Positions 43,572 to 54,599 of a DNA stretch of 64,000 bases are shown here, piece by piece (the stretch's first letter is position 1; every line of letters begins with the position of its first letter). The notes under the pieces were generated by a model. That model was not told where the DNA came from and did no database searches. It saw only the letters and a list, made by a program, of their open reading frames with translations. The position numbers and the translations under genes were made by a program. This stretch comes from Sesamum alatum (Eukaryota > Streptophyta > Magnoliopsida > Lamiales > Pedaliaceae): the NCBI GenBank assembly GCA_034509735.1, contig JACGWO010000013.1, positions 13,846,136 through 13,910,135 on the forward strand, read 5' to 3'.

Positions 43572-45324
43572 TTGGTTAACTTGATCCCATGCCTCATTGG
43601 AAGGAATCCTCGTTTGGAGTTGTCCATTCGATATCTCTTTAGGACTTTCTCCAAGTACGAGTTTTGGGTGAGTCCTAACATCCTTTTAGATCTGTCCCTG
43701 ACAATCTGGATGCCTAGGATGTAGGAGGCTTCACCCAAGTCCTTCATGGAAAACTGGGTTGACAACCATGCTTTTGTGTTTCCTAACATTCTAACGTCAT
43801 TACCAATGAGCAGAATGTCATCCACATAAAGCACTAGGAACACTATTGAGCTCCCACTGACTTTCTTGCATACACAAGGGTCGGATTCGTTTTTGATGAA
43901 GTCATAACCCCGTATTACTTCATCAAAGCGAATGTTCCAACTTCGGGAGGCTTGTTTGAGGCCAAAGATGGACTTTTGGAGACGACAGACTTTCTGTTCT
44001 TCTCCAGTGACCGTGAAACCCTGCGGCTGATCCATATAGATCTATTATTCAATGAAACCGTATAGGAAAGCCGTTTTCACGTCCATCTGCATATCTCATA
44101 GTCATACCATGCTGCTATGGCGAGCAGAATCCGAATGGATTTAGCCATGGCTACTGGCGAGTAGGTATCCTCAAAATCGACCCCGGGTCGTTGAGTATAT
44201 CCCTTAGCTACAAGCCTCGCCTTAAAGGTTGTGACTTCTCCATCAACGCCAAGTTTGCGCTTGTAGACCACTTACAGCCGACTGGCTTAACACCTTTCGG
44301 TGGATCTACAAGACTCCAGACTTTGTTCTCGCTCATGGAGTCCATTTCGACTTTCATGGCCTCAAGCCATTTGCTGGAGTCGATGTCAGACATCGCTTCT
44401 CCATACGTCTTAGGATCGTTATCCAAAAGGTCGGTCGCACCTAGAAAGCCATATGTCACTGGAGGTTTGAACTCTCTAGTGGACCTACGGAGAACGGGAA
44501 CGTCAGTGGTGACGGTGGGCGCTGACTGTATCGAGCCGGCGGTTCAGGAACCGGGGCTGGCTGTTCCTGAGGCTGTCCTTCATGCTAGCATGTTGGACTT
44601 CTTGAGGTTGGTCAAGCCCTTCGGCTGTCTATCCTGAATCCTCTAAGTGAGGGTTCCGCGGCCTCTTCTGATGGCTGGATTCCATCACTTGATTCCTCAA
44701 GGATCAGCTCATGAGGTTGGATATCCTCCGGGAAGCCTTGCTCCAAGAATACTGCGTTTCTTGAAACAAACACCTTTGTGTTCAAGGGGTCATGAAAAGT
44801 AATAACCCGCAGTTTCTTTAGGGTATCCAACGAACCTGCATAAGGTAGACCTAGATTCTAACTTATCTCCCACTAACCTCTTGACGTATGCTGGGCTACC
44901 CCACACTTTCAAGTAGTTGAAGATGCAGGCTTGCCGTACCATATCTCATATGGCGTTTTGGGTCAATGTACTAGTAGGCGCTAAATTCAATAATTGGCCG
45001 TCGTTTCTAGTGCATACCCAAAACGATAAGGGCAATTGGTAAACAAAAAAACTCATCAGGACCGAACCATGTCCAACAGGGTTCGATTCCTCCTTTCAGA
45101 GACACCATTTAACTGCGGTGTTCCTGAGGTGTCCATTCTGATATTATACCATGTTCTTTTAGATATTCTAGGAACTCCGTACTAAGGTATTCACCGCCTC
45201 GGTCCGACCGAAGGATTTTAATTTTGGCAGTTGGTTTGGTTCTCCACTTCAAGTCTGAAATTGTTTAAACCTTCTCAAGAGCTTCAGACTTGTACCTCAT
45301 CAGGTAAACATAACCATAACGTGA
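43572..45324 (-). pseudogene. Copia integrase end and RT of element C
   Basis: Minus-strand pol, 3' part of C. From 45319 down: the integrase core after its first catalytic region (RSDRGGEY equivalent near 45195-45210, NGVSERRNR near 45095), the integrase C-terminus (YEIWYGKPAS-like, near 44930), linker (EQGFPEDIQPHELILEESSD), RT with the YVDDILL motif (near 43805-43825) and RGFLPMRHGIKL, where the sequence breaks off. RNase H and the 3' LTR are missing. Several frameshifts (near 44610, 44270, 44060) and a solo LTR inside integrase (45325-47130) make it non-functional. Confidence 0.92.
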
Positions 45325-47130
45325 TGAAAAGGAATTGTGGATCGTCCCGGGAAAAGCGCGAATGCGGAAGCGCCGGTATATTAAAAATAAATGCGGAAAT
45401 TTAAACATGCTTTTAAATTAAAACACGTTTCAAAGGTGTGCCTTTGAAATTTCCCGGGCGTTCGGTGTATCTCATGAACGATAATAACATAAAATAAATT
45501 CATGGAGGCCATAGGGTTGGAATTAAAGAGAGGACGAAAATTAAAACGAGACCTACCCGTTGTCGTTTTCGTCTTCAACGGCTACAAGCGTTGTTCCCCG
45601 TTTTGCACCAAGTATCTCGTCTTTGAGAACCCTCTAAATCGTGACACACGATCCACCCACGTATCTTGCACGTCGTGCTAGCAACGAACAAGTTTATGTT
45701 TTGGAGTGGATGAATCATCCTTCAACTTGTAGGATGCTAGGGGTTTTAATATAGAAGAGGAGTTTAATCCTCTTTAACTCCTCTTTTAAGAACTCTAATT
45801 TGACTAGGATTTTGACCTAGTCAAAGTAGTGTTTTGACCTAGTCAAAACAATCCTAGCCATCCATCTCTCCCATTGATCTCAGCCGTTGATTTAATTTAA
45901 TTTAATGGAATATTTAAAACGTATTTAAATATTTCCAAGAGGCTAAAATAAATATAAATATTATTTAAGCCCATTAAATAAATCCCTTTGATAAATCTAA
46001 TTTATCAATTTAATTCCTTATATCTAATAGAAGGAATTATTTCTCCAAGAAAATAGAGGACCCGATTAAATCCAATTTAATCATTCCTTCACTCCAATAT
46101 TTAATTCCTAATTAAATATCTAAGTGTGTGTGGATAGTGTGTGACTCTTTAGGTTCACCTTTCAGCTAGACTTGGTCGGATTCCTAGAATCCTTCCGTTA
46201 CCATGGGTGGCCATCTAGCAACGGTCCATGGCACTAGAGACTAGGTGAAATATTCAGGGATGACATTTAGGCTCTAACAGTACACTTGTCCTTCTGTCTT
46301 CGTCTCATCACTCAGAGTCTAGGGCACGGAAAATGCAGGTACCCATTTTGGACCTAAGTGTCGGTCTGTCCTCAACTAAACGCCGCAAGGGAATCCTTCC
46401 CTTCTGTTCAGTCACTGTGGCCACAGTTTTAGGGACAAGACCTAGAGTATACATGAGACTCAACTGCCAAAAACCTATTGACAGGAGACAGATCCTTTCT
46501 TGAAACTACTGTCACTTTGCACACCAGAACTGCACTAGACATGGCTTATGACTACCAGAGAATCTGGCAATCTCTCACCATATCTAAGATACAGCCCTGA
46601 TGTACAGGTAAACTCAGCAATTCCTCAAGTCAAAGGACTTGACCTGTACCGTTGGAACCGGGAATACACGTCATACCTTGCTGACCATACTCAAGGTCCT
46701 CCGTAAGACGGTTCCCGCGAGTCACCTCAGTCAGCTGCGTCCTCGCATGCTAACCCACTAACACTGCTTAGACGACCCTCTCACCCGTCGATGAAACACG
46801 ACAGCAGGTGCTTAGTGCAAGTCTCAAATGGAATCCCGGTACCCATTTTCGGGATTCCTTGACTTGGAGATTTCCGGACTGATTCGGGAAGACTGATTCC
46901 ATGGACCTACCTCCAAGCATAGTCCCAGTCCCCGAAATTGATTCTCAGTCCGTGGGCTTCGTTTGCGTAGTGAACAGATATGGAAAAAAATATAAGTGAA
47001 CACAAACAAAGTGATGCCAAATGAAAATTCACTTCTTTATTCATTAATGATTTATCAAACACCTATAATTGTCTAGACATAGGTTACATATACCCGCAAA
47101 ATTGGCTTACATGGTCACCTATTCTAAACA
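45325..47130 (-). repeat. Solo alpha LTR inside C integrase, TSD CGTGA
   Basis: Minus-strand LTR of 1,806 bp flanked by CGTGA (45320-45324 and 47131-47135). Extra A bases at both termini and a mutated TATA region (near 45745-45757) indicate age. A segment around the TATA box and transcription start is deleted, explaining the shorter length. Confidence 0.95.
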
Positions 47131-48703
47131 CGTGAATGATCATCGGTGAAGGTTATGAAGTATGAGAACCCATCTCGGGCCTGCGTCCTTAGTGGTCCAC
47201 ATACGTCTGTATGGACCAAGTCCAACAGACCTGTGGCAAGCCTGCTTTGTCCTACAAAGGGCTTCTTGGTTATTTTCCCTTTTAGACAGGACTCAGAAGT
47301 TGGTAGATCGCTCAAGTCCCCAACCTCTAGGTTCTTTGAGTCTACCAACTTTTCATCCTATCTTGGGATATGTGACCTACCTAGCGTGCCACAGACGTGC
47401 GTTCCCGTTATTATCTAATTTTCGTTTGTGTTGTGCATTGAGGACGAAATTCGTTTGTTGCAAGATATAGAGTCCGTTATGCAATGTACCAAGTAGATGA
47501 GCAATTCCACACCTCATCAAATAAAAGCAATTTTTATTTATTCTAAACTCATAACCACTATTGTCCAACAATGGAATGGAAATGATGTTTTTAATCATAC
47601 TGGATACAAAATAAACTTGCTCTAAATCTATGCTAATACTGTCACTAATCACTAGAGTGGCGGATCCTACTGCTTCTGCCGAGATGGCCTTGCCATTCCC
47701 AAGCTTTAGGATCATGTCCCCGCTACTACCAGTTTTCTGCTTCTTTTCAACACCTGCAAGTCATTGCAAATGTGAGCTCCACAGCCGGTATCTAATACCC
47801 TTGAGCAGAACTAGTGACCATATTAACCTCAATCACATATATACCTTGGTTCGAGAAGAGTTTGGGGCACTCTCTCTTCCAATGCCCTTTCTCACGGCAG
47901 TTGATACATATGTCATAAGCCTTCGACTGTTGCTTGGAGACAACCTTTCCCTTTCCTTTGCCTTTCCCCTCTTTGGCAATGGGAACACTCTTAGTGTTCG
48001 TAGCTGCTTTTACGGTCTTTCCCTTCCCTTTCTTCTTCATCCAACGTCCGGCACCCTTGCCTTCGTATTAGAAGTCGAAGCACCTCCAAACAATACGAAG
48101 GCGTGGACTTCTTAGTCGTTTCCTCGTATTGCACCAACATATTGATCAACTCATGAATGCCCTTCTCAAGTGCGTTCATGTTGTAGTTGACGATAAATTG
48201 GTCAAAGGAGGGTGGGAGTGACTAAAGGATCACATCTATGTACGTTTCATTATCGAGACCTGCCTTTAGGTCCTCGAGCTTTTCCACCAGGGTAAGCATT
48301 TTAATCCCGTGCTCTTGTACAGAGGATCCATCTGTCATTTTCGTTCCAAAGAACACCTTGGTCGCGACATACCTAGTATGCCGGTCCGGGACTGCATAGC
48401 AATCCTTAAGGCGAGCCATAATGGAAGGGACATCGTCTAGCCTTTCATATTGCTTCTGAATCTCATTGGTCATCGAAGCAGGTATGATGCTACGCACCTT
48501 CCGGTTATCCTTATGCCAAGTCTCGAACGTCTCACGTTCTTCTGGGGTGGATCCTTCCGGTAAGGTCCTAGGGAGAGGCTCGTCCATGACGTAGTCTTGG
48601 TTCTCGTAATCTAGGACTATCCTGAGATTGCGCAACCAGTCGTTGTAGTTTGTTCATTGAATTTGTTTGTCTCAAGAATGGTGGAAAGTGGGTTCTTAGA
48701 CAT
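47131..48703 (-). pseudogene. Copia gag-protease-integrase start of element C
   Basis: Minus-strand gag beginning at 48703 (MSKNPLSTILETNKFN), followed by a lost base near 48652. The 48635-48222 frame (137 codons) carries the gag core. A CAG-to-TAG type stop near 48223, a zinc knuckle (ICINCREKGHWKREC near 47870-47915), protease (damaged near 47805), the GAG-pre-integrase zinc domain (SESC replaces CESC near 47295) and HTDVCGPL (near 47200-47225) follow in order. It breaks at 47131, where the solo LTR is inserted. Non-functional. Confidence 0.93.
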
Positions 48704-49096
48704 TTAAAATCTACATTTTAGAAAACAGCGCGCGATCAGCAGAAAATAAAAGACGGTGCTTTGATAAAATAATTAATGCATGGACTTTAGTCATTTAATC
48801 ATCCCACTATTTATACGAAAACACGGTACTCTCAAATGTGGTTTTCGGGAAATCCTTTCCAAGTGGGCTTGGGATCCACAACGATTTTTCCCATACCCCG
48901 CTTTTATGATTCGCATGGAAAAGATTCTGTGGGAGGTATTCCATACCATTCTCGTTCCACGAGATTCCCAAGATTATTGCCTCGGCCTTTCACATGATCC
49001 CGAGGACTCCAAGCGAATCATGTTAATTGGGCGTTAGACCCAACCCAATCGACCGAGCCACAGACCCACTGGTACCCCCACGACTCGTGAGACAGG
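48704..49096 (-). other. Element C leader, gag-proximal piece
   Basis: Internal TATA box TATAAATA (48808-48815, 112 bases before gag), the GGGATCCACAACGATTTTTC block and one dyad motif (49078-49092). The piece ends at the ACAGG target duplication of the inserted gamma LTR. No gene. Confidence 0.88.
48808..48815 (-). promoter_or_regulatory. Internal TATA box upstream of gag (element C)
   Basis: TATAAATA on the minus strand, 112 bases before the gag start at 48703. Confidence 0.6.
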
Positions 49097-51319
49097 TGTT
49101 GGAATAGGTGACCAGAAAGCCAATGGGTTTGGCAATTTGTAACCTATCCGACAACTTGATGTCAATGTAATATTATTATGTGAATAAGATGAGTGTTCGT
49201 CACCAATGGTACCTTCTTTGTTGCGCTCATCTTACATTTGTTAAAACGGTGTTTAACTTATATCGCAACAAAGCCCACAGACCATGGATAACAACTCATG
49301 CAGTTGGGGCCACGCATTGGATGGTGGTCATGAAACCAACTGATTAAGAGTTGGGTCTGAAACGTTCCAAGTCGAGGACCTCGAGACAGGGCATCGAGAG
49401 TCCTATTGAGACTTGCGTCAAGAGTCGTGTTCATTGGATGAGTGCCCCTGTTTCATCGGCGACAGGCGTGGGACGCCTACACGATCTTGATGGGTTGGTC
49501 GACTGGGGTCGAGCCGACTGGACTGACTCGCGGGGATCATCATATGGAAGCCTTGGAGGCTTGGTCGGTATGATTGGATTTCCCCGGTTCCGATAGTACG
49601 GGAGTAATCCTCAGACTTGAGGAATCATGGCAGTCACGTGCACAGGACGGCTGTATCTTGGATCTGGCGAGAGGTGATCATTCTGTAAGATGATCATTAT
49701 AAGCCTTGTCCAGTGCAGTCAGAAATGTGTAGCGAGGAGGTGGATTCCAAGAAGAGGATCCGTCCCCTGTCAGTATGTGACAGAGTATCTCCTATGCACT
49801 CAGAGACACGTTCATGCTGTTTGAAGCTGTGGCCACAGTGGTTGGCGAACAGGGAATGGTTCCCTGCGTCACCGCAATGAAGCATACGTGTCTCGAGTAT
49901 TAAGCATAGATGCCTAGTCAAGGATGGAACCGACGCCCAATTCCATACCCTAGACTAAGGCCGGGAGACGGTAGACGGAAGGATCGTACCCGTATGGAAT
50001 CGGCGCCTAAATGTTCACGCCAATTCACCTATTCTCTAGTGCCATGGACCGTTGCTAGACGGCCAAACCATGGTAACGGGCCCTTGTGGGACACGGGCCC
50101 AAGTCTAGCTAAGGTGAACCTAAAGGGTCACACAACAAATCACCGAGGAGGTTGAGAGATCGACTTGGAGTCAATCTCGAAGGATAAAATAAGTAATTGG
50201 ATTACTTAAGGGAAAATCCATTGGATGGACGGGCCGATATTGTATCGGGCTTTCATTTAATCGGTAAATAGGATTCTCGATTAAATATGGAAAGTGAGAT
50301 GTTGAGACGTTGGAATCTTTTAATTGGATTAAAAGATCAACGGAATAATTTAAGTGGACATTAAATTGGATTTAATATTGGATCGTCGTAATTGGATTAC
50401 GATAAAACCCGATCCGTTAAATTATACCCGAGAGGAGAAATAATTCCTAATTTGGAAATAGGAAGAAGTTCGACTTCTTCTCTCAATTAAATATGGCCGA
50501 CATGCTCCCTTGGAGGAAGCAAAATCAGTCATGTTTCATGCTAGGTGGTATGTTGACTTGTCTCTTTTGGAAAGAGACAAATCAACTCCAATCAAGCTCT
50601 TCCCTTTTGGTATGATTTGATGCATACCATAAATTTTGGTAGGCTTGATTGAAGAATTGATGGTGATTGATTGGAATGAATCTAGACATCCTTGGATGAA
50701 CCTAGACACATTCCAATAATCACATTAATTATGTATATATATTAGAATATACAACACCTAGCATAAGTGATTCATTATTCATCTTTTCTAGGAAAAAGAG
50801 AAGACAAAAATCCTCTCCTCTCTCTCAAAATTTCGTGCTCCCTCCCTCTCTTACACTTGTGTATTTCACTTGATTTTGAATCAAGAAGAAGAACAAAGTA
50901 AGTTTAAGAGAACACTAATTCATAGTGTTCTTCTCTTAAACTGATTCCTTCCTAAACCCGTTCGTTTCTAGCAAGAAGAACGTGTGTTTCTTCCGGTGTG
51001 GTGTAGATCACCTTTGGAGAATCCATACGTTTGGATTTCGTGAGCATTCCGGAGAAGGAACAACGCTAGTAGCCGGGAGCATACGCTAAAACATCAAAGG
51101 TAACGGTTTATTACGCTTTGATTGGTTTCATTTGTATATCTATGCCCTATGTGTTTAAATATATGTTTTAATATTTACACATCCTACATCGAACGCCCGG
51201 TTGAGCACCCAAGGTACACCCCTTGGGATTCGCGTATTTTGAATTTGATTTAAATTTACGCACTTTTCCACGCTTTCTCGCTTCCGCTCGCGCTCCCAGG
51301 CGGATCCGCTTGTCCTTCA
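49097..51319 (+). repeat. Solo gamma LTR, TSD ACAGG
   Basis: 2,223 bp, TGTTGGAATAGG to CGCTTGTCCTTCA, flanked by ACAGG (49092-49096 and 51320-51324). This is the reference for gamma LTR boundaries. Palindrome CTGTGGCCACAG at 49827-49838; a W-box core at 50553-50558; TATATATAT near 50754. Confidence 0.97.
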
Positions 51320-51811
51320 ACAGGTAGCAGCAGCCCGGTTTTCGTTCATGACATAATGCAACTTCCTTTAAGTACAATAACGTGCCACGACTCGTGAGAC
51401 CACGCTATTGACCCAAAGCAGCTTCCTTACTATGCCATGGATTGGAAGGCATGGACAAACTCCTAGAGTTCATGTCTACTTTGTCTAGGGTCTAATATTT
51501 TGACATTGGTCCAACCAATGTGAGAGTAAGTAATGACCGAGACCTCAAATAAATAAATATCTACACATACATCCATAATGCGTAAATAAACCATCCACAG
51601 AAGTTATACGATAAATAAACAACCCATTCATCCATCATCATAACCACATGCAAAATTAAAGCCTAGCACGCCCCTGTTGGATGATCACGAGCCCGAATCC
51701 TATGCGACCCACTGAGCCCGCAGTGGATCTATGGTCAATCTAGGGTTGGTCCTATACTATTACATTAATAGTAACCCAATCATCATGCTGATGGCCTTGG
51801 TCTCTTTCTCT
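51320..51811 (-). other. Element C leader, middle piece
   Basis: Contains the second dyad motif (51385-51399), the region complementary to GCGGGCTCAGTGGGTCGCAT (51704-51723) and ends at GGTCTCTTTCTCT, where D begins. The last 91 bases (51721-51811) recur at 62152-62254. No gene. Confidence 0.88.
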
Positions 51812-53784
51812 TGTTAGAATAGGTGACCACGTAAGCCGATTTTGGTGGGTATATGTAACCTATGTCTAGACAATTATAGGTGTTTGATAAATCATTAATG
51901 AATAAAGAAGTGAATTTCATTTGGCATTACTTTGTTTGAGTTCACTTTTCTATATCTGTTCACTACGCAAACAAAGCCCACGGACTGAGAATCAATTTCG
52001 GGGACTGGGACTACGCTTGGAGGTAGGTCCATGGAATCAGTCTTCCCGAATCAGTCCGAAAATCTCCAAGTCAAGGAATCCCGAAAATGGGTACCGGGAT
52101 TCCATTTGAGACTTGCACTAAGCACCTGCTGTCGTGTTTCATCGACGGGTGACGAGGGTCGTCTAAGCAGTGTTAGTGGGTTAGCATGCGAGGACGCAGC
52201 TGACTGAGGTGACTCGCGGGAACCGTCTTACGGAGGACCTTGAGTATGGTCAGCAAGGTATGACGTGTATTCCCGGTTCCAAACGGTACAGGTCAAGTCC
52301 TTTGACTTGAGGAATTGCTGAGTTTACCTGTACATCAGAGCTGTATCTTAGATATGGTGAGAGATTGCCAGAATTCTCTTTGGTAGTCATAAGCCATGTC
52401 TAGTGCAGTTCTGGTGTGCAAAGTGACAGTAGTTTCCAAGAAAGGATCTGTCTCCTGTCAATAGGTTTTGGCAGTTGAGTCTCATGTATGCTCTAGGTCT
52501 TGTCCCTAAAACTGTGGCCACAGTGACTGAACAGAAGGGAAGGATTCCCTTGCGGCGTTTAGTGAGGACAGACCAACACTTAGGTCCAAAATGGGTACCT
52601 GCATTTTCCGTGCCCTAGACTCTAAGTGATGAGACCGAAGACAGAAGGACAAGTGTACTGTTAGAGCCTAAATGTTCATCCCTGAATATTTCACCTAGTC
52701 TCTAGTGCCATGGACCGTTGCTAGATGGCCACCCATGGTAACGGAAGGATTCTAGGAATCCGACCAAGTCTAGCTGAAAGGTGAACCTAAAGAGTCACAC
52801 ACTATCCACACACATTTAGATATTTAATTAAGAATTAAATATTGGAGTGAAGGAATGATTAAATTGGATTTAATCGGGTCCTTTATTTTTCTTGGAGAAA
52901 TAATTCCTTCTATTAGATATAAAGAATTAAATTGATAAATTAGATTTATCAAAGGGATTTATTTAATGAGCTTAAATAATATTTATATTTATTTTAGCCT
53001 CTTGGAAATATTTAAATAGGTTTTAAATATTCCATTAAATTAAATTAAATCAAACGTTTGAGATCAATGGGAGAGATGGATGGCTAGGATTGTTTTGACT
53101 AGGTCAAAACACTACTTTGACTAGGACTTTGACTAGGTCAAAATCCTAATCAAATTAGAGTTCTTAAAAGAAGGAGTTTAAAGAGGATTAAACTCCTCTT
53201 CTATATAAACCCCTAGCATCCTACAAGTTGAAGGATGATGAATCTCCAACACACACACTACAACACACACACACGGATCTCTCCCTCTCATCTCTCGTTC
53301 GCCTCTCTCTCTCTCCAAGAAATTATTTTCTTTGTTCTCTTGTTCTTGGAACATTAGAACTTGATGAATCAATACCGTTAATTCATAACGTGTTGTTGAT
53401 TCATCCACTCCAACATATTAACTTGTTCGTTGCTAGCACGACGTGCAAGATACGTGGGTGGATCGTGTGTCACGATTTGGAGGGTCTCAAGAACGAGATC
53501 TTGGTGGCAAAACGGGGAACAACGCGTGTAGCCGTTGAAGACGAAAACGACAACGGGTAGGTCTCGTTTTAGATTTTCGTCCTCTTTTATTTTCAACCCT
53601 ATGGCCTCCATGATTCTTTTATGTGATTTATTCATGAGATACACCGAACACCGGGGAAATTTCAAAGGCACACCCTTTGAAACGTGTTTTAATTTAAAAG
53701 CATGTTTAAATTCCGCATTTATTTTTTAATTATACCGCGCTTCCGCATTCGCGCTTTTCCCGGGACGATCCACAATTCCTTTCA
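51812..53784 (+). repeat. Element D 5' LTR (alpha)
   Basis: TGTTAGAATAGGTGACCACG to CACAATTCCTTTCA. Palindrome CTGTGGCCACAG at 52512-52523; the conserved ATGGACCGTTGCTAGATGGC block near 52712-52731. Differs from the 3' LTR by scattered substitutions and small indels. Confidence 0.96.
53095..53209 (+). promoter_or_regulatory. LTR promoter of element D: W-box cluster and TATA box
   Basis: TTGACT at 53095, 53117 and 53129, with GGTCAA (reverse W-box) at 53102 and 53136, arranged as two TTGACTAGGTCAA inverted pairs, and TATATAAA at 53202-53209. The same cluster is in every alpha LTR and suggests WRKY-dependent, stress-responsive transcription, as known for Tnt1-like elements. Confidence 0.65.
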
Positions 53785-53785
53785 G

Positions 53786-53797
53786 TGGTATCAGAGC
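53786..53797 (+). other. Primer binding site of element D
   Basis: TGGTATCAGAGC, one base after the LTR end; initiator-Met tRNA primer. Confidence 0.95.
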
Positions 53798-53999
53798 CCG
53801 GTTCGGTGTATAGGCCTAGGGTTTATGTGCGTTCTAAGCATGAAACGTGTTTTGAGCATGTTTTAATTGAATCTTGATTTTCTTGATTTTTAAAGCATGT
53901 TGTTTTATTGCTTTTAATTCGTGTGAAATTATGAATGTTGGTATTTTCTGTTTTTTCTTGGGAAACGGGAAAATCTGGACTGAAAAACGAGAAACGCCA

Positions 54000-54574
54000 C
54001 AGCCGGCCAGCCGGGAAGGCTGGCCGCGCGCAGCCGAGCGCTGCCGGCAGGGCAGACGCGCGCAGGCAAGGGTAGCCTGCGCGCGCCCGCCCAGCCGGCC
54101 GCGCAGGGGCAGCGCGCGCGCAAGGGGGCGCCTCCAGCCGCGCGCGCGGGCAGACGGAGGTGTCTGCGCGCGCGCGCGCGCAAGGCTGGCGGGCGGAGAG
54201 CCCCGCGCTCGGACGGCACCAGGCGCGCTGCCAGGCGCGCGCGCACGCAGACGGAGGCGTCTGCGCGCGCGCGCCCGGCGGGCGTGCCCAGTGCGCGTCT
54301 GCGCGCGCGCACTGCGCACAGCGCAGGCTCGCGGCTGGCGACCAGCAGGCCGACGCGCGCGAGGCAGAGGAGCCTGCGCGCGCGACGGCCTGCCGGAACA
54401 CCAGGCCGCGCAGCGCGCTGCCGGCCAGGCGCGCGCGCACGCAGGCAAGGGGCCTGCGCGCGCGCGCCCGGCCAGGCAGTGCCTGCGCGCGCGCAGGGGC
54501 GGCAGGCTGGGCCTGCTGCCCTGCGCGCACGGCCTTCCGGCTGCTGCCGGTGGCGGCGGCCAGCGGCTGCTGCA
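54000..54574 (+). repeat. GC-rich hairpin array in leader of element D
   Basis: About 575 bases of GC-rich, CG-alternating DNA. Hairpin modules at about 54063 (GCAGGC/GCCTGC), 54151 and 54247 (GCAGAC, GGAGGT or GGAGGC, GTCTGC), 54362 (AGGC, AGAGGA, GCCT), 54439 (GCAGGC/GCCTGC) and 54474 (CAGGCA-G-TGCCTG), each followed by runs of GCGCGC. It is the longest of the five tracts in the window. Confidence 0.78.
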
Positions 54575-54599
54575 GCTAGGGTTTTTTTGAAACCCTAGC
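54575..54599 (+). repeat. Inverted telo-box pair bordering GC tract (D)
   Basis: GCTAGGGTTT, short T-rich loop, AAACCCTAGC; a 10-base stem at the 3' border of the GC-rich tract. Confidence 0.7.

Noticed and set aside
45325..45329. CGTGATGAAAA at the left end of the solo LTR considered as evidence of a different LTR boundary.
   Set aside because: The CGTGA target duplication on both sides fixes the boundary; the extra A is a later mutation in the LTR end.
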